Source: DAOUAT01 sp964551735
GTDB taxonomy: Bacteria > Chloroflexota > Anaerolineae > CG2-30-64-16
DNA: 29,414 nt
Reading direction: 5' to 3'
Assembly: GCA_964551735.1 (NCBI GenBank)
Contig: CAZKEF010000061.1
Coordinates: forward strand, 1-29,414
Part shown: one piece after another, positions 1-7,910 of the stretch
Layout of the letters: each line of letters opens with the position of its first letter
Position numbering within the stretch: the first letter of the stretch is position 1
Program-made: the position numbers and the translations under genes
Notes under the pieces: model-generated
Database searches by the model: none
Told to the model about the DNA's origin: nothing
What the model saw: the letters and a program-made list of their open reading frames with translations, nothing else

Positions 1-73
1 GGGGCTGTAGCTCATCTGGGAGAGCGCTACAATCGCACTGTAGAGGCAAGGGGTTCGAGTCCCCTCAGCTCCA
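1..73 (+). tRNA. tRNA-Ala (anticodon CGC)
   Basis: A complete 73-nt cloverleaf can be folded by hand. It has a 7-bp acceptor stem (1-7 with 66-72), a D stem GCTC/GAGC, a 5-bp anticodon stem CTACA/TGTAG, a 7-nt loop ATCGCAC giving anticodon CGC, a T stem AGGGG/CCCCT with TTCGAGT loop, and discriminator A73. The acceptor stem carries G3-U70, the major identity element for alanyl-tRNA synthetase. The gene begins at the first base of the window, so its promoter is not visible. The 3' CCA is not encoded (ACC follows the stem). It reads GCG codons. It lies about 50 nt upstream of the leuS T-box with no convincing promoter between them, so co-transcription is likely. Confidence 0.95.
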
Positions 74-303
74 CCTGGGGTCCGCAGCCACGAGCGGGCC
101 GCTGTTAGAATTGAATAGCTGGCGTAGAACGGAAGTAGTAGGCCAGTTTCGTAGAGAGCGAGGGCGGGTGGAAACCTCGCAGGCGGCTCGAAACCCGCAT
201 GTTCTGTCAAGGCCGAACTCGTCCGGGAGCCGCACGGGTGAAAGACAGTAGTCCGTGCCGGATGTGCCCGTTATCGCATGTGCCAAGAGGTCGGCAATCG
301 TTT

Positions 304-376
<73 letters not shown>

Positions 377-405
377 CTACCGGCAACCAGGGTGGTACCG
401 CGGAG

Positions 406-448
406 TCCCCTTCGTCCCTGTTCGAGAGACGAGGGGGATTTCTGTTTT
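406..448 (+). terminator. Intrinsic terminator of the leuS T-box
   Basis: A 14-bp hairpin with one mismatch: 406-419 pairs with 425-438 around a GTTCG loop, followed by TTTCTGTTTT. It lies directly after the T-box sequence (389-403), whose 3' bases would be held in the alternative antiterminator when uncharged tRNA-Leu is bound. The leuS ribosome binding site (GAGGT, 455-459) follows. Confidence 0.88.
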
Positions 449-464
449 CTGGACGAGGTAACAG

Positions 465-3302
465 ATGGCTGAGAGATACATCCCGCAACAGATCGAGCCA
501 AAATGGCAGCAGCAGTGGGCGGTCCAGGGGTTATATGATACCCGGCAAGATGCCACGCGTCCCAAGTTTTACTTCTTGACTATGCTCCCTTATCCGTCGG
601 GCGACCTGCACATCGGGCACTGGTACGCGATGACGCCATCGGACGCGGCCGCGCGCTACATGCGCATGAAGGGCTACAACGTCTTCTTTCCCATCGGGTT
701 CGACGCGTTCGGGCTACCGGCGGAAAACGCGGCTATCAAGCACGGCGTCCATCCCCATACGTGGACCATGGCCAACGTCGAGCGGATGCGCGGCCAACTG
801 CGTAGTATGGGCGCGATGTGGGCGTGGGATCACGAAGCGGTGACGTGTCTGCCCGAATACTATAAATGGACGCAGTGGTTCTTCCTGAAGCTGTACGATC
901 ACGGCCTGGCCTACCGCAAATATTCGCCGGTGGATTTCTGCCCACAGTGCAATACAACTCTGGCGCGCGAACAGGTCTGGGGCGATGATCGCCACTGCGA
1001 GCGCTGCGGCACCCCAGTGATCAAAAAGGAACTGAACCAGTGGTTCTTCAAGATCACGGCCTACGCGGATGAACTGCTGCGTTACGACGGTGTTGACTGG
1101 CCCGAACGCATTCGCACGCTCCAAACCAACTGGATCGGCCGCAGTGAAGGCGCGGAAGTGACCTTCAAGTCAGAGGCCGGCGACGACATCGTCGTGTTTA
1201 CTACCCGGCCCGACACGCTGTGGGGCGCCACCTTCATGGTGCTGGCACCTGAGCATCCGCTGGTGGCAAAGCTGACCCCGGCCGTGTGCCGGGCCGAGGT
1301 AGACGCCTACGTTGAGCAAGCCAGCCGCCAGACCGAGATCGAGCGCGGCGCGGCCGACAAAGAAAAAACGGGTGTTTTCATCGGCGCGTATGCAATCAAC
1401 CCCGTCAACGGCGCGCGCATCGCCATCTGGGCGGCGGACTACGTGATGATGGGCTACGGCACCGGCGCGATCATGGCCGTGCCCAGCCACGACGATCGCG
1501 ACTTCGCGTTCGCCCTGAAGTTCGGCTTGCCCATCATCCCGGTGATCGAACGCAACGATGGCCGGGCCAAGAGCGCGGTGTGGGATGGTTCGGTCACCGA
1601 TGGCTTCGGCGCGGCGCTGACGGCCGCCGGGCTGGCCTGGGAATGGCTGGCGATCGAGGGTCGCGGCCGCTTCTACGCGATCAGCCTGGACGGTGACGCG
1701 CAGGTGGCCGCCTATGCGCCGCTGCTGCAGGCGCACTTGAAGCCGGGCCACTGGGGCGATGTGGTCGGCCGCGGCTGGCACGTCGTCTTCCCCGATGCCG
1801 TGATGACATTGGCCTCTGTCGAAGCTGACGCGGCCATCATGGCCCGTTGCCATGCCGGCTATCATTACATGCGCCAGTTCGTCACGACCATGGCGATGTG
1901 GTGGGGCGTCGAATGGTACCGGGATGTGTTGTATCACAGCGACTACGGTACGATGATCCATTCCCAAGCGTTCTCCGGCACGCCGGGCGATGTCGCCAAG
2001 CAGCAGGTGACAGCCTGGCTGGCCGAGCAAGGCACCGGCAAGGCCGCGATCAACTACCGCCTGCACGACTGGCTGATCAGCCGCCAACGCTACTGGGGCG
2101 CGCCCATCCCCATGCTCTATTGCGACCGCTGCGGGGTGGTTCCGGTGCCTTACGCGGACCTGCCGGTTACGCTGCCCACCGACGCGCAGATCCCGCCCAC
2201 CGGCGAGAACGCGCTGAAGTTCCATGAAGGCTTCGTGAGCATCACGTGTCCGCAGTGCGGCGACGCCGCGACGCGCGAAACCGACACCATGGACACCTTC
2301 ATGTGCTCATCGTGGTACCACTACGCCTACGTGACGCCCTATCACAAGGCCGGCCAGCCGCTCAGCGCGGGCGATCTGCCCTGGGACCCGGATGAGGGCG
2401 TTTACTGGCTGCCAGTTGACCAGTATACTGGCGGGCCGGAGCACGCGACGATGCACCTGCTGTACACGCGTTTCTTCACCAAGGCGCTGGCCGATATGGG
2501 CGTGGTGCCGTTCCGGGAGCCGATGCTGCGGCTGTACAACCAAGGCATTATCCTGGGCCCCGACGGCAACCGCATGAGCAAGAGCAAGGGCAACGTGGTG
2601 GCGCCGGACGAATGGGTGGCGCGCTACGGCGCCGACACCGTGCGCGCGTACCTGATGTTCATCGGGCCGTGGGATGCGGGTGGCCCGTGGAACCCCCAGG
2701 GCATCGAAGGCGTGCGCCGCTTCCTGGAGCGGGTGTGGGCAGTGGCGTTGGAGACGCGGCCGGTCGCAGGGGATGCGGCCGAGGCCGAGCGCCTGGGCCG
2801 TGAACTGCGCCAGGTCACACATCGTACGCTGCAAAAGGTCAGCGAGGACATCGCGGCTTATAAGTTCAATACCTTGCTGGCCAGCCTGATGGAGTTCAAC
2901 AACTACCTGATGAAGGCCAAGGACACGCCGGTCTTCGGCACGCCTGCGTGGGATGAGGCCCTGGACATGTTGCTGTTGATGCTGGCACCGGAAGTGCCGC
3001 ACATCGCTGAGGAGTTGTGGCAGCGGCGCCGCGGCCGAGACACCTTTACCGCGGCCGATAGCATCCATCTGCAGCCCTGGCCTGCGTTCGATGCTGAGTT
3101 AGCCAGGGCGGAGACAGTGACGTTGGTGGTGCAGATCAACGGCAAGGTGCGTGACAAGCTGGAGGTCCCTGCAGATATTACTGAGGAGGCGGCGCGCACA
3201 GCTGCGCTGGCCAGCCTCATCGTACAAAAGTGGTTGGAAGGCAAACTGGTGCGCAAAGTGATCTTTGCCGGCGGCAAGCTGATCAACATCGTTGTCGGGT
3301 AA
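465..3302 (+). CDS. leuS: Leucyl-tRNA synthetase with an enlarged editing domain
   Basis: A class Ia cytoplasmic enzyme charging tRNA-Leu with leucine. The HIGH motif is at residues 49-52 and the KMSKS loop appears as RMSKS at 703-707. Paired cysteines at 159/162 with 178/181 and 553/556 with 595/598 look like zinc sites. The CP1 editing domain shows the threonine-rich TTRPDTLWGATF (about 246-257) and the conserved Asp in SHDDRD (341-346). The bacterial C-terminal domain with VVQINGKVRDK is present. At 945 residues it is longer than the usual 820-880. Roughly 110 extra residues lie around 364-490, between the PVI that follows the editing pocket and the conserved MIHSQAFSGT. ATG at 465 has GAGGT five bases upstream. 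Expression should be governed by the T-box ahead of it. Confidence 0.97.
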   Translation: MAERYIPQQIEPKWQQQWAVQGLYDTRQDATRPKFYFLTMLPYPSGDLHIGHWYAMTPSDAAARYMRMKGYNVFFPIGFDAFGLPAENAAIKHGVHPHTWTMANVERMRGQLRSMGAMWAWDHEAVTCLPEYYKWTQWFFLKLYDHGLAYRKYSPVDFCPQCNTTLAREQVWGDDRHCERCGTPVIKKELNQWFFKITAYADELLRYDGVDWPERIRTLQTNWIGRSEGAEVTFKSEAGDDIVVFTTRPDTLWGATFMVLAPEHPLVAKLTPAVCRAEVDAYVEQASRQTEIERGAADKEKTGVFIGAYAINPVNGARIAIWAADYVMMGYGTGAIMAVPSHDDRDFAFALKFGLPIIPVIERNDGRAKSAVWDGSVTDGFGAALTAAGLAWEWLAIEGRGRFYAISLDGDAQVAAYAPLLQAHLKPGHWGDVVGRGWHVVFPDAVMTLASVEADAAIMARCHAGYHYMRQFVTTMAMWWGVEWYRDVLYHSDYGTMIHSQAFSGTPGDVAKQQVTAWLAEQGTGKAAINYRLHDWLISRQRYWGAPIPMLYCDRCGVVPVPYADLPVTLPTDAQIPPTGENALKFHEGFVSITCPQCGDAATRETDTMDTFMCSSWYHYAYVTPYHKAGQPLSAGDLPWDPDEGVYWLPVDQYTGGPEHATMHLLYTRFFTKALADMGVVPFREPMLRLYNQGIILGPDGNRMSKSKGNVVAPDEWVARYGADTVRAYLMFIGPWDAGGPWNPQGIEGVRRFLERVWAVALETRPVAGDAAEAERLGRELRQVTHRTLQKVSEDIAAYKFNTLLASLMEFNNYLMKAKDTPVFGTPAWDEALDMLLLMLAPEVPHIAEELWQRRRGRDTFTAADSIHLQPWPAFDAELARAETVTLVVQINGKVRDKLEVPADITEEAARTAALASLIVQKWLEGKLVRKVIFAGGKLINIVVG

Positions 3303-3310
3303 CATCACAA

Positions 3311-3340
3311 GCGCCGGGCGCCTTTAGGGGTTCCCGGCGC
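3311..3340 (+). other. Hairpin between leuS and ridA
   Basis: A perfect 8-bp GC-rich stem, GCGCCGGG (3311-3318) with CCCGGCGC (3333-3340), with a 14-nt loop, 8 nt after the leuS stop. No T-run follows, so it may be a weak terminator or an mRNA-stabilising or processing hairpin. Confidence 0.55.
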
Positions 3341-3360
3341 TAAATATCAGGAGGAGAAAC

Positions 3361-3744
3361 ATGATTCAAGCTATCCACACTTCTGCGGCGCCTGCCGCGC
3401 TCGGCCCGTACAGCCAGGCTATCCGTGCCGGTGATTTCCTGTTCACATCTGGCCAGATCGGGCTCGATCCTGTCCAGGGAACGCTGGCTGAGGGCATTGA
3501 AGCCCAGACCCAACAAGTGCTGGCCAACCTGGCCGCCGTCTTGGAGGCCGCTGGCGCGTCCTTTGCCGATGTGGTCAAGACCACCATCTTCCTGGCCGAC
3601 ATGGCGGACTTCCAAGTTGTCAACGCGATTTATGGCACAGCTTTCACCGCGGCGCCGCCCGCTCGTTCCACCATACAGGTGGCCGCCCTGCCGCGCGCTG
3701 CGCGCGTTGAAATCGAAATGATCGTACACGTGCCACGCAACTGA
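3361..3744 (+). CDS. RidA family reactive enamine/imine deaminase
   Basis: A 127-residue protein of the RidA (YjgF/YER057c/UK114) family, normal in length. Family members hydrolyse reactive 2-aminoacrylate and 2-iminobutanoate released by PLP enzymes such as threonine dehydratase. Family marks are the N-terminal GPYSQAI, SGQIGLDP in the first half, the central VVKTTIFLADMADF, and near the C terminus PARSTIQVAALPRAARVEIE, whose Arg in PARS is the substrate carboxylate-binding residue. A strong ribosome binding site (AGGAGGAG) precedes ATG 3361. It follows leuS by 58 nt with a hairpin between; partial co-transcription is possible. Some subgroup members differ in substrate, so the symbol is left blank. 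Confidence 0.93.
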   Translation: MIQAIHTSAAPAALGPYSQAIRAGDFLFTSGQIGLDPVQGTLAEGIEAQTQQVLANLAAVLEAAGASFADVVKTTIFLADMADFQVVNAIYGTAFTAAPPARSTIQVAALPRAARVEIEMIVHVPRN

Positions 3745-3757
3745 TCAGGCGGGCGAC

Positions 3758-3787
3758 TTGCCTTTTCTACGCGATTGTTAGTATAAT
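3758..3787 (+). promoter_or_regulatory. Promoter of the S1-domain gene
   Basis: TTGCCT (3758-3763), an 18-nt spacer and a perfect TATAAT (3782-3787). A transcript would start near 3794, giving a leader of about 30 nt that contains GGAGGGGG before ATG 3824. Confidence 0.75.
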
Positions 3788-3823
3788 TCGGCCATTCTCT
3801 GTTGGAGGGGGAGCAATCATTCC

Positions 3824-5059
3824 ATGAGTACTCGTAAAGGTCTGCTGTCCGCCCAAACCGCAGACGACGCCAACCCGATGGAGAGCCTGCCCCTGGATGC
3901 CTTTGACTTTCCGGCATTGCGGGCGGGCGACACCGTTGAAGGCGTTATCGTCAGTGTCAGCCCCACCCAGATCCTGGTTGATATCCATTACAAGGCAGAT
4001 GCTGTCGTCGATCCGCGCGAGTTGGAGCGGCTGGATCGCGACTATGTGTCTTCCCTGGCGATGGGTGATATTGTGTCAGCTTTCGTCGTCCAGCCCGAAG
4101 ACAAGGATGGCAATGTCGTTATCTCATTAGCGCGCGCCCAGCATGAGCAAGACTGGCATCAGGCCGATGCGCTTTTCCAATCCCAGGATACCTTCGAGGG
4201 TGTGGTGACCGGTTTCAACCGCGGCGGGGTGATCGTGCGGGTGGGCCGGGTGCGCGGCTTTGTGCCGGCGTCGCAGCTCTCCAGCCAGTGGCAATTGCAG
4301 CAAGACAACGAAGGGGATCCGGAGCAGCGTTGGGCAAGGCTGGTCGGCCAGGCCATGCAGCTCAAGGTGGTCGAGATTGACCGCGAGCGGAACCGTCTGA
4401 TCCTATCGGAGCGGGCCGCGATGCGGGATTGGCGCAAAGGTCAGAAGGATCGGCTGCTCTCCACCCTGGCGAAAGGGGACATCATCAAAGGTGTTGTAAC
4501 CAGCGTGGCTGACTTTGGCGCCTTCGTAGATCTCGGCGGCGCTGATGGTCTCATCCATCTCTCAGAGCTTGCCTGGCACCGGGTGGAGCACCCCAGTGAG
4601 ATCGTCCATGCTGGCCAGCAGGTTGAGGTCTACGTGATGAACGTGGACGAGGATCGCAAGCGTATCGGCTTGAGCCTGCGACGGCTAACCCCTGAACCCT
4701 GGACGCAAATCGAGCAGCAGTACGCAGTGGGTCAGGTGGTGATGGCCAAGATTACTCGACTGGCTGCCTTCGGCGCTTTCGCGAAAATTGACGATAGCAT
4801 TGAAGGCCTGATCCATATCTCAGAAATTGCGAATTATCGTATCAACCATCCCAAAGAGGTGCTCCACGAAGGCGATGAAGTGGAGGTGCGCATCATCAAG
4901 GTTGATCCGCAACGGCGGCGCATCGGATTGAGTTTGCGTCAGGCCGGCGACGATGCCTACATCGAGGTGGATTGGCAAAGCGAGGGCGGTGAACAGGACG
5001 CGAGTGAATCCGGAAACTCTCAGATCGCCGAGGCGCTCAAACAACTGCAGACTCCTTGA
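3824..5059 (+). CDS. rpsA: Ribosomal protein S1-like protein, four S1 domains
   Basis: A 411-residue RNA-binding protein with four consecutive S1/OB-fold domains, at roughly 31-105, 118-198, 214-287 and 299-373. The last two are the most canonical (VTSVADFGAFVDLGG..GLIHLSEL and ITRLAAFGAFAKIDD..GLIHISEI, each ending RRIGLSLR). A short acidic, Ser-rich tail ends the protein. Bacterial S1 proteins have four to six such domains; the four-domain form is common outside Proteobacteria. In the cell it would associate with the 30S subunit and assist mRNA binding. It has its own promoter and a strong terminator and so forms a single-gene unit. Other S1-repeat proteins exist, so the rpsA symbol is probable, not certain. 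The Shine-Dalgarno sequence is very strong but sits about 11 nt from the start. Confidence 0.88.
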   Translation: MSTRKGLLSAQTADDANPMESLPLDAFDFPALRAGDTVEGVIVSVSPTQILVDIHYKADAVVDPRELERLDRDYVSSLAMGDIVSAFVVQPEDKDGNVVISLARAQHEQDWHQADALFQSQDTFEGVVTGFNRGGVIVRVGRVRGFVPASQLSSQWQLQQDNEGDPEQRWARLVGQAMQLKVVEIDRERNRLILSERAAMRDWRKGQKDRLLSTLAKGDIIKGVVTSVADFGAFVDLGGADGLIHLSELAWHRVEHPSEIVHAGQQVEVYVMNVDEDRKRIGLSLRRLTPEPWTQIEQQYAVGQVVMAKITRLAAFGAFAKIDDSIEGLIHISEIANYRINHPKEVLHEGDEVEVRIIKVDPQRRRIGLSLRQAGDDAYIEVDWQSEGGEQDASESGNSQIAEALKQLQTP

Positions 5060-5104
5060 CCTGCCCATTGCCTTTCTAGGCGATCGGTTATGTGGCGCTG
5101 ATCC

Positions 5105-5147
5105 AAAGGAGCAAAAGCGTGAGACACGCTTTCGCTCCTTTGTTTTT
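5105..5147 (+). terminator. Intrinsic terminator after the S1-domain gene
   Basis: A long hairpin: 5105-5112 pairs with 5134-5141 and 5114-5121 with 5125-5132, with one mismatch between the two helices and a tight loop. It is followed by TGTTTTT. The arms are A/T-rich at the outer end, so it could also work on the opposite strand. Confidence 0.9.
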
Positions 5148-5182
5148 CACAAAACTGGTGCTCTGCACAAGCGGAACCGTGC

Positions 5183-5213
5183 TTACCACACCCTTTACGA
5201 GTTATGCTATAAT
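5183..5213 (+). promoter_or_regulatory. Extended -10 promoter of clpC
   Basis: TATAAT (5208-5213) preceded by TGC, an extended -10 element. A weak TTACCA at 5183-5188 (19-nt spacer) is the best -35. The leader to clpC is about 100 nt. No CIRCE-type inverted repeat or CtsR heptad operator was recognised in it. Confidence 0.68.
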
Positions 5214-5318
5214 GACAAATGTTCCATGTGGCATTTACGGTCAGACATTGTCCATAACGGCCCATGTGCGCTAAGGCTAATAGACAAGGTGCGTCTTTGG
5301 CGTAAAGGATGAGAAATC

Positions 5319-7802
5319 ATGACGGATAAGTTGGATCGATTTACCAAGCATGCACGGCAAGTACTGCAAATAGCCCAGGAAGAAGCGCAGCGCTTAAGCC
5401 ATAACTATGTGGGCACCGAGCACCTGTTGCTGGGACTGGTTAAAGAAGAAAATGGGTTGGCTGCCAAGATCCTGCGCGAGTTGGGGGCAACCCAGAGCGA
5501 AGTCATCCGGGAAGTCGAGCGCATGGCGCCGCGCAACCCGAGGCAACCGTTCGGTCGTCCTACACTGACCCCGCGCACAAAACGGGTAGTCGAGATCGCG
5601 GTCGAAGAGGCGCGACAACTCGGTCATAGCTACATCGGGACCGAGCATCTGTTGTTGGGGCTTGTGCGCGAGGCCGAGGGGATCGCGGCTGAGGTGCTTC
5701 GTAACCTTGGCGCCAGCCCGGACAAAGTGCGCCAGCAGGCCACCAAGATGATCCTTGAGAGTCAGGTGCAGGAAAAGACCGCCCGCAAGAAGGAGAGCAA
5801 GACTCCCCTGACCGACCAGTTGGGCTTTGACCTGACGGCGCGGGCCGAAGAAGGCAAACTTGACCCGGTCATCGGCCGCGAAAAGGAGATCGAGCGCGTA
5901 ATCCAGATCCTCAGCCGTCGCACCAAGAACAACCCTGCGCTCATCGGTGAGCCCGGCGTCGGCAAGACAGCCATCGTCGAGGGCCTTGCGCAGCGCATCG
6001 TGAACGGCGACGTGCCAGAGACCCTGATTGATAAACGCGTGTTGATGCTTGATGTGGGCGCGCTGGTGGCCGGCACCATGTATCGCGGCCAGTTTGAGGA
6101 ACGCCTCAAGAAGGTCATCGCGGAGATCACCAACTCCGATGCGATCCTGTTCATTGATGAGGTCCACATGCTGGTGGGCGCTGGCGCGGCCGGCAGCAGC
6201 ATGGACGCCGCCAATCTGCTGAAGCCTGCCTTGGCGCGCGGTGAGCTGCAATGCATCGGCGCGACGACGTTAGATGAATACCGCAAGTACATCGAGGGGG
6301 ACGCAGCACTGGAGCGGCGCTTCCAGCCTGTGCTGGTGGAAGAGCCCACCATCGAAGAGACCTACGACATCTTGCGCGGCGTGCGGCCGGCGTATGAGGA
6401 CCACCACCAGTTGAAGATCAGCGATCAAGCGCTGGACGCGGCCGCTCGGCTGTCGGCCCGCTATGTGCCCGATCGGTTCCTGCCCGACAAAGCGATTGAC
6501 CTGATGGATGAGGCGGCCAGCCGGGTGCGCATGTACAAGGCGCCACACGCCATGACCCTGCGCGAGACGTTCCGCGAGCTCAAGAGCACGCAGAAGCAGA
6601 AGGAACAGGCCGTGGAGGCTAAGCGCTTCGAAGACGCGCTCGGCCTACGCCACCACGAGATCGATCTGGAGCGCAAGCTGGAGCAGTTGCGCCAGGGCTG
6701 GCAGGAATTAGCGCCGCAGCCTGTGGTGAACGAAGAGGATATCGCCGAGGTCGTCGGCATGTGGACCGGCATTCCGTTGCAGCGGCTGGTGGGCAAGGAG
6801 ACGGTGCGCCTGCTGGAGATGGAAGACTACCTGCACAAGCGGGTAGTGGGCCAGGATGAGCCGGTGAAGGCGATCGCCAAGGCTGTGCGCCGCGCGCGCA
6901 CCGGCCTGAAGGACCCCAAGCGCCCCATCGGCGCCTTCATGTTCCTCGGCCCCACCGGCGTGGGCAAGACGCTGCTGGCCAAGAGCCTGGCCGAGTTCTT
7001 GTTCGGTTCCGAAGATGCGCTGATCAAGCTCGACATGAGCGAGTTCATGGAGCGCCACAACGTCAGTCGATTGGTGGGCGCGCCGCCCGGCTACGTCGGT
7101 TATGACGAGGGCGGGCAGCTCAGCGAGGCCGTTCGTCGTCGCCCCTATTGCGTGGTGCTGCTGGACGAGATCGAGAAGGCGCATCCCGAAGTATTCAACA
7201 TGCTGCTCCAGATCATGGAAGACGGCAACCTGAGCGATGCCAAGGGGCGGCGGATTGACTTTCGTAACGCCATCCTGATCATGACCTCCAACGTGGGCGC
7301 GAACTTGATCAAACATGGCGCGACGCTCGGCTTCGCCACCAGCCGCGACGAGGCCCAACGCCAGGAGGACGAATATCAGACGATGCGCGATCGGGTGACG
7401 GACGCATTGAAACGCACCTTCCGGCCTGAGTTCTTGAACCGCTTGGACGGGATCATGGTGTTCCGTAACCTGACCAAAGAGCAGATCAAGGAGATCGTTG
7501 ATCTGGAGTTGAACCGGGTGCGTTTGCAGCTCACGGAGCAGCATGTCACGCTGGAGGTTACCGACGAGGTAAAGGCGCTGTTGGCCGAAGCGGGCTACGA
7601 TGCGGACTACGGCGCTCGGCCACTGCGCCGGGTTATCCAGGATCGGTTGGAGGATCGCCTCAGCGAGGCGTTGCTCAGTGGTCAGGTCAAGCCCGGTGAC
7701 ACCGTCCGGATCGTGCTCGACCAAGAGCAACAGCTCCAACTTGAGGTCGTTGGGGAGACAGGCCTTCAATCGCTTGAGTTGGCCGGTGCGCTGGCCGGTT
7801 GA
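5319..7802 (+). CDS. clpC: AAA+ unfoldase ClpC
   Basis: An 827-residue Hsp100 ATPase that unfolds substrates and feeds them to ClpP, usual size for ClpC. Domains: two Clp-N repeats (about 1-145, each with the GTEHLLLGLV signature); D1 with Walker A GEPGVGKT (210-217) and Walker B LFIDE (277-281); a middle coiled coil with a UVR-like segment (about 421-455), which separates ClpC from ClpA and from ClpB's longer M domain; D2 with Walker A GPTGVGKT (544-551) and Walker B VLLDE (613-617); and a C-terminal D2-small domain. ATG 5319 is preceded by AAAGGATGAG. The ctsR-mcsA-mcsB neighbours found in Firmicutes are absent here. Confidence 0.96.
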   Translation: MTDKLDRFTKHARQVLQIAQEEAQRLSHNYVGTEHLLLGLVKEENGLAAKILRELGATQSEVIREVERMAPRNPRQPFGRPTLTPRTKRVVEIAVEEARQLGHSYIGTEHLLLGLVREAEGIAAEVLRNLGASPDKVRQQATKMILESQVQEKTARKKESKTPLTDQLGFDLTARAEEGKLDPVIGREKEIERVIQILSRRTKNNPALIGEPGVGKTAIVEGLAQRIVNGDVPETLIDKRVLMLDVGALVAGTMYRGQFEERLKKVIAEITNSDAILFIDEVHMLVGAGAAGSSMDAANLLKPALARGELQCIGATTLDEYRKYIEGDAALERRFQPVLVEEPTIEETYDILRGVRPAYEDHHQLKISDQALDAAARLSARYVPDRFLPDKAIDLMDEAASRVRMYKAPHAMTLRETFRELKSTQKQKEQAVEAKRFEDALGLRHHEIDLERKLEQLRQGWQELAPQPVVNEEDIAEVVGMWTGIPLQRLVGKETVRLLEMEDYLHKRVVGQDEPVKAIAKAVRRARTGLKDPKRPIGAFMFLGPTGVGKTLLAKSLAEFLFGSEDALIKLDMSEFMERHNVSRLVGAPPGYVGYDEGGQLSEAVRRRPYCVVLLDEIEKAHPEVFNMLLQIMEDGNLSDAKGRRIDFRNAILIMTSNVGANLIKHGATLGFATSRDEAQRQEDEYQTMRDRVTDALKRTFRPEFLNRLDGIMVFRNLTKEQIKEIVDLELNRVRLQLTEQHVTLEVTDEVKALLAEAGYDADYGARPLRRVIQDRLEDRLSEALLSGQVKPGDTVRIVLDQEQQLQLEVVGETGLQSLELAGALAG

Positions 7803-7826
7803 TAGAACCTGAGGTTGACCTCGCCC

Positions 7827-7856
7827 GACAGCCGCGTGTCGCCGCACGCGGCTGTC
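7827..7856 (+). terminator. Strong hairpin after clpC, probable terminator
   Basis: A perfect 12-bp stem, GACAGCCGCGTG (7827-7838) with CACGCGGCTGTC (7845-7856), loop of 6. There is no T-tract, so Rho-independent release is not certain. Its position 25 nt after the clpC stop, and upstream of the protease ribosome binding site, suits a transcript boundary. Confidence 0.6.
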
Positions 7857-7910
7857 GGCGTCATGGGGCCTGATGCCCACGGTATGGGGCGCCGTCAAGG
7901 AGATGAAGCG

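Noticed and set aside
1170..2225. Long minus-strand open frame (351 codons) opposite leuS
   Set aside because: It is the antisense of a clearly coding class I synthetase region in GC-rich DNA, with Arg/Ala/His-rich composition and no recognisable motif.
5160..5318. CIRCE or CtsR operator upstream of clpC
   Set aside because: Neither the TTAGCACTC inverted repeat nor the tandem heptads of CtsR sites were found on reading the region.
7815..7910. Upstream start for the first subtilase
   Set aside because: It would place the post-clpC hairpin in the coding region and bury the signal peptide; AAGGAG and a typical signal sequence point to 7911.
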